DNA of 6,547 nt, from assembly GCA_013374505.1 (NCBI GenBank), contig QENJ01000109.1:1-6547 (forward strand). Direction: 5' to 3'. Shown here piece by piece: positions 1 to 4,745 of this stretch. The number at the start of each line of letters is the position of its first letter. The stretch's first letter is position 1. A model generated the notes under the pieces. The model ran no database searches. It was not told the origin of the DNA and saw nothing but the letters and a program-made list of their open reading frames with translations. The translations under genes were made by a program, and so were the position numbers. The stretch is from Candidatus Methanophagaceae archaeon. Its GTDB lineage: Archaea > Halobacteriota > Syntropharchaeia > Alkanophagales > Methanospirareceae.

Positions 1-1
1 G

Positions 2-649
2 AAGATACTATTCGTAAGTGTAGTATTTGTTATGTGTGGGTTAGTAGTATCCGCTCAAGTGCCACCGCCGCAGAATATTGTATTTGTAGAAGTAACTCCT
101 GCTCAGCAAACAGCAATGCTTGGAGGGATATTGACATATAACGTAACTCTCACGAATAATGGAAACGTTCCTGATATAATTGTAGTTGAAGATATTACAG
201 GTGTTCCTTCTGGATGGACTGTAGAATTGAAAGCTGCTGGTATTCCTATGACTTTGCCGTATAAAACGCCTTTGCTTCAAAGTAAGGAAAGCTACCCTTT
301 AACTTTAAAGGTGCATACTCCAGCGAATGCTACTGCTGGAGCCACTATAACAACAACAATCCATTCTTATGCAGATAATACTAAAACCGATAGTGCTGTT
401 GTATCTGCTACTGTACTAGCAGAAGTACCAACTGCTTATCACGGCGATGGGGGTGGGGGCGGTGCTCTTCAAAAAGTTACTCCTACTGTAACGCCCGTGA
501 TAACACCGACACATACTACGACGTTCACGCCAGAAGCAATGTCTACTTTAACACCTGCACCAGCGATAACATCTGCACCAACCTATATGCAATCTCCTAC
601 GCCCAAATCAAAGGAAATACCTGGATTTAAAGCTTATTTCGCTGTATGA
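2..649 (+). CDS. Secreted NEW3/CARDB-like domain protein, 5' partial, with truncated PGF-CTERM signal
   Basis: The reading frame is open from position 2, and the codons before the first ATG (position 32) encode KILFVSVVFV, the hydrophobic core of a signal peptide. The true start therefore lies upstream of the window, and starting at 32 would cut the signal in half. Cleavage is likely after VVSA, just before QVPPPQ. Residues from about VEVTPAQQ to SATVLAE (roughly 90 aa) look like an Ig-fold NEW3/CARDB-type domain: a beta-rich stretch with LTNNGNVPD, a PSGWTVEL strand and a PANATAGAT strand, as in many methanogen surface proteins. A glycine run (HGDGGGGG) and a Thr/Pro-rich linker of about 45 residues follow, typical of a glycosylated wall-spanning stalk. 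The protein ends IPGFKAYFAV and stop. IPGF plus an aromatic/Ala stretch is how PGF-CTERM sorting signals begin, but the membrane helix and basic tail are missing. The protein may be secreted freely, or this may be a mutated copy. No enzymatic function is suggested; the substrate or partner is unknown. Confidence 0.75.
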   Translation, partial: KILFVSVVFVMCGLVVSAQVPPPQNIVFVEVTPAQQTAMLGGILTYNVTLTNNGNVPDIIVVEDITGVPSGWTVELKAAGIPMTLPYKTPLLQSKESYPLTLKVHTPANATAGATITTTIHSYADNTKTDSAVVSATVLAEVPTAYHGDGGGGGALQKVTPTVTPVITPTHTTTFTPEAMSTLTPAPAITSAPTYMQSPTPKSKEIPGFKAYFAV

Positions 650-737
650 AAGACAAAAAAAGATAAAGTCGTGTCGGAAATGCGTTATCATATTATTTTA
701 GTGGTCATTAACCGAACACCTATGAAATTTTCAATAG

Positions 738-751
738 TTGTGTGAACACAA
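738..751. other. Small weak hairpin in the 650-800 intergenic stretch
   Basis: Between the first gene and the terminator of the beta-helix gene lie about 135 bases without a gene. The only structure seen is a 5-bp stem (TTGTG / CACAA) with a TGAA loop, followed shortly by GGCAG-AG-CTGCC at 756-767. Both are weak and may be chance. A T-rich patch near 686-697 (ATATTATTTTAG) could end transcription of the plus-strand gene, since archaeal terminators are often simple U-rich tracts, but this is not demonstrated. Confidence 0.2.
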
Positions 752-785
752 AATAGGCAGAGCTGCCGATCACACCATTTTCACG

Positions 786-817
786 AAAAAAATAATGAGA
801 AGGGGCGTTTCGCCCCT
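786..817 (-). terminator. Hairpin plus T-run terminator of the beta-helix gene
   Basis: Positions 801-817 form a perfect 7-bp stem (AGGGGCG / CGCCCCT) with a TTT loop on the plus strand (AAA on the minus strand). On the minus strand it is followed within eight bases by seven T (plus-strand A-run 786-792). The outermost base pair uses position 817, which is part of the TGA stop codon (817-819) of the minus-strand gene, so the hairpin overlaps the end of the coding sequence. The shape is that of an intrinsic terminator; in archaea the T-run alone would suffice, and the hairpin may also protect the mRNA 3' end. Confidence 0.7.
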
Positions 818-2748
818 CACCCTTTCCGTCTCATCCTGAGATACCCCACAAGCAGCAGCAACCCTATGCCCAACAGTATCACAGTCGAGAGTTCCGGTAT
901 CGGTGCACACGGATCTGCGCTATTCAACCTCGGCAAGACCGTTACATTCCCCTTGGTGTTATCGTTATTCCAGTCGTAGATGCTCGCATTTATTTTCGTT
1001 TCATTGTTGTTCATACCCCACCAGTTGTGCGAGGCATTCACATTCTCCTGCTGGTCGTTGTAGAACTGCCACAGGTAACTGCCATTAGCTTGGAGCTCAC
1101 CATTCGCGATGATATTGTTGTGGCTGATGTTGTTGCCCATGCAGCCACCGGTTAAATAGAACCCTCGCTGCGTGTTGTGATACACCCTGTTGCAGGTGAT
1201 GTTGTTGCTGTCTGCGTTGGTAAGGAAGATACCACAGTTACTGTTCGAGTTCGCGATGTTACGTGTAAAGTTGTTACTGCTCGATTCATTCAGCCAGAAG
1301 CCGTAGTAGTTGTTTGATGCTTTATTACCGGAGATATTGCAGAGATCAACATTACTGCCAAGATAAATCCCCGCCTTATCGTAACTTGTCGCCCCGGTCA
1401 CATTAAATCCTGAGATATTAACGTAATTCGCAGTCACATTAAAGACATGATCCGATGCCGAAGCCGCAGTTACATTCACAACAGCCCTGCCTTCGCCTTC
1501 CAGCGTGAGCCGCTTGTTCACGTTCACGTTCTCGCTGTAATAGCCGTTATAGATGTAAACAGTATCGCTAGTTGAGGCGTTATTAATCGCGAGTTGTATC
1601 GGCTGCGTGGTGCTCGCATTAAACGTACCGTTGTCGGGCCACCAGCCGCTTGCGTTCACGCAGAGGTCGCCAAAGGTGCAGTTGAGCCCGTTTGAGCTCC
1701 CAAGCGGCGCGATGCTGAGCCCGTTTGAGTCACCAAGCGGCGCGATTATATTAAACTCCGTGATATTGGCATACACATAGTTCTCAGCCGTATTAACGCC
1801 GGTTGTACCTGTAACTTCTACCCAATCAGTTCCGCTATGCTCCCACATACTTAAACTATCTTCCGCCACGCACCCCAGATCCGCTTCTTCATAGCTCATA
1901 TTCAGAAACAGCCATGAATCTGCACATACTTCTATAGTTTCCACGTATTTGCTTATGTCCAGCTTCTCGGATGGTTCCGTGGGGACGGTATCAACGCTTT
2001 TTAGCCCCGCGCCGTTACCGTATGTAAACGAGACCGAAGTTTGGTTGTTACATAACTGAAGGTCTTTAACTGTGTTGTCCTGCGAATGTTCGTCTGAGTA
2101 GAAATCGTAGATGGTGTTGTTAGATGCGTTGTTCCCAATGAACGTGTTGTTGTACGAAGAAGCTAAGAATATACCTTCCCAGCCGTTGTTCGTGGCTGTG
2201 TTGCCCATGACTATGTTTGCGTTTGCAAGTTCCAGATAGATACCCGTGTAGTTGTTGTTCGTGACTATGTTGTTCGCAACCGAGTTGTAGCCCGAATCGA
2301 GTATAGAGATACCATCACCGTTGTTCAGGACGTTATTGCCCGAAATATGACAGTAGCCCACGTCATAAAGGCATATGCCGGCATAGCCGAATTCTGTTGC
2401 TCCTTGCACGGTAAACCCGGTTATAGTCACGTAGTTTGCTGCTACAAAAAAGACATCCGTGTTTTCATTTTTCGCGTTCACGATACAGTTACCCGGGCCG
2501 TTCTCAGACCGTATAGCTAAATTAGTCACGTTCACATACACATTCTCGTTGTACGTGCCGTCGTGTACGATAATGGTATCGCCGGTACTAGCGTTATTCA
2601 CGGCCTGTTGAATATTCTGATTCCCGCCTTCCGGCACATAAATATCCACCGCGCTAGTAACAACAGCCGAAGATGCTGTAAAAAATAAAACCAGCAACGC
2701 TGCCGTTAATACCTTTCCCCCTATCCCGCTTTTTGTATTTGAAGACAT
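817..2748 (-). CDS. Secreted double right-handed beta-helix (NosD-like) surface protein with PEF-CTERM-like anchor
   Basis: The 643-aa product begins with a signal peptide (residues about 11-33, cleavage near AVVTSA). Residues about 36-225 form a right-handed beta-helix of NosD/PbH1 type: a leading GGNQNIQQAVNNASTGDTII stretch, then rungs such as CHISGNNVLNNGDGI, SVANNIVTNNNYTGI and NIVMGNTATNNGWEG. Residues about 230-337 are a spacer seen in methanogen surface proteins (SWLFLNMSY, EDSLSMWEHSG, NTAENYVYANITEF, IIAPLG). An 11-residue unit, IAPLG(D/S)SNGL(S/N), is present twice. Residues about 355-610 form a second beta-helix module with the same plan and end in NASHNWWG and GNVTVLPRL. The C-terminus is IPELSTVILLGIGLLLLVGYLRMRRKG in effect: a short PE motif, a hydrophobic helix (residues 622-636) and a basic tail, resembling PEF-CTERM archaeosortase substrates with Leu for Phe. 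More than 25 NxS/T sequons suggest heavy N-glycosylation. The likely role is an S-layer-associated adhesin or structural protein. A carbohydrate-active role cannot be excluded, because the fold is shared with pectate-lyase-like enzymes, but no catalytic motif was recognised. The start chosen is ATG at 2748, not GTG at 2760 (see the ribosome site). Confidence 0.85.
   Translation of the reverse strand: MSSNTKSGIGGKVLTAALLVLFFTASSAVVTSAVDIYVPEGGNQNIQQAVNNASTGDTIIVHDGTYNENVYVNVTNLAIRSENGPGNCIVNAKNENTDVFFVAANYVTITGFTVQGATEFGYAGICLYDVGYCHISGNNVLNNGDGISILDSGYNSVANNIVTNNNYTGIYLELANANIVMGNTATNNGWEGIFLASSYNNTFIGNNASNNTIYDFYSDEHSQDNTVKDLQLCNNQTSVSFTYGNGAGLKSVDTVPTEPSEKLDISKYVETIEVCADSWLFLNMSYEEADLGCVAEDSLSMWEHSGTDWVEVTGTTGVNTAENYVYANITEFNIIAPLGDSNGLSIAPLGSSNGLNCTFGDLCVNASGWWPDNGTFNASTTQPIQLAINNASTSDTVYIYNGYYSENVNVNKRLTLEGEGRAVVNVTAASASDHVFNVTANYVNISGFNVTGATSYDKAGIYLGSNVDLCNISGNKASNNYYGFWLNESSSNNFTRNIANSNSNCGIFLTNADSNNITCNRVYHNTQRGFYLTGGCMGNNISHNNIIANGELQANGSYLWQFYNDQQENVNASHNWWGMNNNETKINASIYDWNNDNTKGNVTVLPRLNSADPCAPIPELSTVILLGIGLLLLVGYLRMRRKG
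1683..1748 (-). repeat. 33-bp tandem duplication inside the beta-helix gene
   Basis: Two adjacent 33-bp units (about 1683-1715 and 1716-1748) share the core TGAGCCCGTTTGAG and CCAAGCGGCGCGAT with few differences. In frame they encode the repeated peptide IAPLG(D/S)SNGL(S/N). They lie at the junction between the spacer domain and the second beta-helix module, so the copy number sets linker length without changing frame. Confidence 0.8.
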
Positions 2749-2756
2749 CTTTTTTC

Positions 2757-2762
2757 TCACCT
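2757..2762 (-). promoter_or_regulatory. Ribosome binding site that decides the start of the beta-helix gene
   Basis: On the minus strand AGGTGA is followed by an 8-base spacer and then ATG at 2748-2746. AGGTGA matches the archaeal anti-Shine-Dalgarno end (UCACCU). The alternative upstream GTG codon (2760-2758) lies inside this site and so is unlikely to be the start; the five codons after GTG would only add MRKK to the protein. Confidence 0.75.
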
Positions 2763-2785
2763 AAAGATGTATAAGACATAATGGT

Positions 2786-2793
2786 TATATAAA
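2786..2793 (-). promoter_or_regulatory. Archaeal TATA box of the beta-helix gene
   Basis: On the minus strand the sequence reads AAAAGC then TTTATATA. This is a near-ideal archaeal box A with an A-rich BRE-like element before it. With the usual distance of about 25-27 bases to the transcription start, initiation would fall near 2762-2766, giving a leader of about 15-20 bases that begins almost at the AGGTGA site. Confidence 0.7.
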
Positions 2794-2817
2794 GCTTTTG
2801 GTTGTACGGAAGGGGCT

Positions 2818-2869
2818 TGTGTGTGTATATATGTGTGTATATATGTGTGTGTGTGTGTGTGTGGGGGGG
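2818..2869. repeat. GT/AT microsatellite ending in a seven-G run
   Basis: After a short TGT lead, a 12-base unit GTGTGTATATAT occurs twice in tandem (2821-2832 and 2833-2844). It is followed by nine GT units (2845-2862) and seven G (2863-2869). About 45 bases are strictly alternating purine-pyrimidine, a form prone to Z-DNA and to replication slippage. It sits about 25 bp upstream of the TATA box of the minus-strand beta-helix gene. Any minus-strand reading frame through it (Thr-His and Tyr-Thr-His repeats) is an artefact of the repeat. Confidence 0.9.
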
Positions 2870-2948
2870 CAGCCACACAAAACTTCACAAAAACGTGCGG
2901 GGGCGGTTTCTTATACGCTAGTCGTATTTGTATAGCTAATCTAAAAAA

Positions 2949-2981
2949 CCACGAGATTTCACGAGATTAACACAAGATTTT
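2949..2981 (+). repeat. Left array of 11-base iterates (CCACGAGATTT type)
   Basis: Three units follow each other: CCACGAGATTT (2949-2959), CACGAGATTAA (2960-2970) and CACAAGATTTT (2971-2981). The period is 11 bases, close to one helical turn, with the shared core CAC[AG]AGATT. The array is mirrored in inverted orientation at 3039-3069. Confidence 0.7.
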
Positions 2982-3038
2982 TGGGTTAACATGAGCTAAA
3001 AAGGCAAATTGTGTGCTTAAGTCGGATCCATAATATTA

Positions 3039-3069
3039 TTTTCTCGTGGAAATCTGTGAAATCTTGTGG
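3039..3069 (-). repeat. Right array of 11-base iterates, inverted
   Basis: On the minus strand three units are read: CCACAAGATTT (3069-3059), CACAGATTTC (3058-3049, one base short) and CACGAGAAAA (3048-3039). They are the inverted counterpart of the array at 2949-2981, and together they make the inner arms of the inverted-repeat element. Confidence 0.65.
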
Positions 3070-3092
3070 TTAGCTAAACAATTATCGCTAGT

Positions 3093-4637
3093 CTAAGAGT
3101 TGAGGGTTGTTGGCGGTAGTTCGATACTTGCAGCATCAGGGTCCAGACCTTTCCAGTTCACCGTAAACCCAAGTTCTGCCAGAACTTCATCGGGATTTGG
3201 CAACCCAAAACCCTCAATCACTCCTCTCGCTTCCACGTATGCACGTACAGAAACAAGTTTCTCTTTTACTTCCTGCAACAATTCATTCTTCACTACTACC
3301 TCTTTAAATACCACATATCCCGGATCATCAAAACACGCTCGTACCGCGTCCGTGCCGATGCCATACCGCGCAGCAATATCCTTAATAGGTATTACATCCC
3401 CTTCTAGTTCTATCCGCGTCCCCATAAAGCTTTCTGCCTGTTTCTTTATCGCTTCACGTTCGATCTTAGCTAAAAACCGGACCACGTCACCCACAGGCAC
3501 TTTACCGCTGAACAGTATCACCGGCTGGTCAAGTTCCAGATCGAACTTAAGTGCATTAAAACACGCGAGGCTACGGTCAATAGCCACTAAAATGTTAGTC
3601 TGCATTGCTCTGAGCTTCGACAGCTTCTTCCGCAGGTATTCCTCTGTCCAGTACCCCACGATCTCGAAATATATCTCTGTACCGGTCTCTTTATGCTTGA
3701 ATTTGAAATCCGGTATGGACACGCCTTTGCTCGTGAATACCGCATCCGGCTCCCGTATCAAGTCCCAGCTATTAGCTGCGGATGTGGATAAGAACCCGTT
3801 ATAAAACCGTTCTTCAAGTAAACTATCAAAAGTAAGCTTCACCGCTTGCTCGTTCGTCCGCAACAACTTTTTACTGCTGCTATCCAGCATAAAATGGTAA
3901 ATCCGTGGTGTCGCACGCCGTACAACAATCTCGGCGTCTATCGCCCATTCATCGCTATTGGCTATCGCGGGCAGCAACCTTGCCAGTGACGTGCCGTAGC
4001 GTTCACTCAACTTCAGCAATGACGAAGCGCCTTCTATCCGTATCTTATCGCCTTTCAGGGTGTACATCAAGCCGTTATGTTTAATTGCCCTGAAAATAGT
4101 TTTTGAATTGCTTTTAAACGCGAGTGTCATGCCCGTGGCTTTAAACATTAGCGTTTGTGCAAGTGAAAGGTTATACGCTTTCAAGAGCTCTTCGGGTTTC
4201 AGCTCCGTAAAAGCGTTCAGCACTACCTCAGAGTCCTGGTCTGCCCATAAAGAAAGATCTAAATCGGGAACGGGAACGTTCAAGTTGGTTGCAACAGTTT
4301 CGAGTACCGCTTCACGTTCTGCGTAACTCGTAACTTTTTTGGTGTTTGCAGCCTCAAAGACCGCTTTCCGTGCTAATACTGGTTCAACCTTGAACTTCGA
4401 GTTGAATGTGCATCTGCGTTCCAGTAGCGTTCTTAAACCACGTACGAGTTTAAAATTCAAGCCTTGTTCTAGGTCCGTCACGAGTTCGTCTATCTCGCTC
4501 TTCTTTTTGCCTGTTAAATTTGTATATACTGCTATCAGCTCTGCTGCTAATTCTTTGTGTTCCGCATCTATCGGCACAAAGGCGGGATATATCCTGTCCT
4601 TCTTTTTGCGCGTGAGGAGTAGTTCCGAGGGTAACAT
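3093..4637 (-). CDS. bax1: Bax1 (DUF790) nuclease, XPB-helicase partner
   Basis: The 514-aa product is recognised as DUF790/Bax1 by its N-terminus, MLPSELLLTRKKKDRIYPAF, and by the nuclease block. In archaea Bax1 binds the XPB (Rad25) helicase and cuts bubble-type DNA, acting in an excision-repair-like process in the cytoplasm. Published structures of the family show an N-terminal domain, a Cas2-like domain, a nuclease domain and a C-terminal XPB-contacting part; the length here suits all of them. The PD-(D/E)xK-like nuclease site is visible: IPDF with Pro309-Asp310, then EIYFEIVGYWTEEYLRKKL with Glu325, Trp330, Tyr334 and Lys337/Lys338. The block EIVGYWT is the family's hallmark. A likely helix-turn-helix-like segment (IKDIAARYGIGTDAVRACF, about 418-436) lies near the C-terminus. 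ATG at 4637 agrees with the conserved MLPSELL start; no clear ribosome site precedes it, so the leader may be short. XPB usually neighbours this gene, but here the upstream neighbour is divergent rqcH and the downstream one an unrelated surface protein. All catalytic-looking residues are present, so it appears functional. Confidence 0.88.
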   Translation of the reverse strand: MLPSELLLTRKKKDRIYPAFVPIDAEHKELAAELIAVYTNLTGKKKSEIDELVTDLEQGLNFKLVRGLRTLLERRCTFNSKFKVEPVLARKAVFEAANTKKVTSYAEREAVLETVATNLNVPVPDLDLSLWADQDSEVVLNAFTELKPEELLKAYNLSLAQTLMFKATGMTLAFKSNSKTIFRAIKHNGLMYTLKGDKIRIEGASSLLKLSERYGTSLARLLPAIANSDEWAIDAEIVVRRATPRIYHFMLDSSSKKLLRTNEQAVKLTFDSLLEERFYNGFLSTSAANSWDLIREPDAVFTSKGVSIPDFKFKHKETGTEIYFEIVGYWTEEYLRKKLSKLRAMQTNILVAIDRSLACFNALKFDLELDQPVILFSGKVPVGDVVRFLAKIEREAIKKQAESFMGTRIELEGDVIPIKDIAARYGIGTDAVRACFDDPGYVVFKEVVVKNELLQEVKEKLVSVRAYVEARGVIEGFGLPNPDEVLAELGFTVNWKGLDPDAASIELPPTTLNS

Positions 4638-4745
4638 TTGTTAATACAAATTTAAAGGCCTATTCAGTTGTAAATTAATTCGATATTTGAAGTAAGCTTT
4701 TTCCTTTGATAATTCTATTCTTTTTTTTAGAACAGGTTTCATGAA
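4638..4745. promoter_or_regulatory. Divergent bax1/rqcH promoter region
   Basis: This 108-bp AT-rich gap must hold promoters for both genes. For bax1 (minus strand) the best TATA-like sequence is TTAATTTA around 4673-4680, at a distance that would give a leader of roughly 10-15 bases; TTTAAATTT at 4649-4656 is closer to consensus but lies too near the ATG for a normal start. For rqcH (plus strand) AT-rich candidates such as TTTGATAATTCT (4706-4717) fit only weakly, and an eight-T run lies at 4721-4728. None is as clear as the box at 2786-2793. Confidence 0.4.
4734..4737 (+). promoter_or_regulatory. Weak ribosome binding site of rqcH
   Basis: AGGT is followed by an 8-base spacer and ATG at 4746, the same spacing as the AGGTGA site of the beta-helix gene. 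Within the spacer a three-codon frame ATG AAA TGA (4741-4749) overlaps the real start in another frame. Confidence 0.45.

Larger units (their letters stand above)
2943..3071 (-). terminator. Possible 3'-end stem-loop of bax1 transcript
   Basis: Read on the minus strand after the bax1 stop, AACCACAAGATTTCAC (3071-3056) can pair with the later GTGAAATCTCGTGGTT (2964-2949 region), and this second arm is followed directly by six T (plus-strand A-run 2943-2948). A long-range stem followed by a T-run could serve as transcript end for bax1 and separate it from the beta-helix gene downstream. The loop is about 90 bases, so this is less convincing than the hairpin at 801-817. Confidence 0.35.
2916..3093. 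mobile_element. MITE-like inverted-repeat element flanked by 8-bp direct repeats
   Basis: The octamer CGCTAGTC occurs at 2916-2923 and again in the same orientation at 3086-3093. The 162 bp between them begin and end with an imperfect 16-bp inverted repeat: GTATTTGTATAGCTAA at 2924-2939 against ATAATTGTTTAGCTAA read on the minus strand from 3085 to 3070, 13 of 16 matching. Further inside, the arms continue as inverted copies of an 11-base iterate (CCAC[AG]AGATTT CAC...), with nine extra bases (2940-2948) in the left arm. The middle, 2982-3038, has no reading frame. Direct repeats outside terminal inverted repeats with no transposase is the signature of a miniature inverted-repeat element mobilised in trans; 8-bp duplications are made by several families (for example IS66, ISL3, IS256, IS1595). 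The right direct repeat ends in the first plus-strand base of the bax1 stop codon. The alternative is a plain 3'-end stem-loop whose flanking octamers match by chance. Confidence 0.5.

Noticed and set aside
647..649. TGA read as selenocysteine or read through to restore the sorting tail
   Set aside because: Reading through would add only KTKKR with no hydrophobic helix, so the anchor would still be missing; no SECIS-like hairpin was identified.
2758..2760. GTG start of the beta-helix gene
   Set aside because: The GTG lies within the AGGTGA ribosome site that is correctly spaced for the ATG at 2748.
2654..2878. Minus-strand frame with Thr-His and Tyr-Thr-His repeats
   Set aside because: It is the translation of the GT/AT microsatellite and the promoter, then runs into the beta-helix gene in another frame; no ribosome site or domain.
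2949..3069. Short CRISPR-like array
   Set aside because: Units are 11 bases, contiguous and without spacers, and they reverse orientation; this is not a CRISPR architecture.
3100..3804. Plus-strand frame opposite bax1 (234 aa)
   Set aside because: Ser/Thr-rich antisense shadow of the bax1 gene, no start signal or domain.
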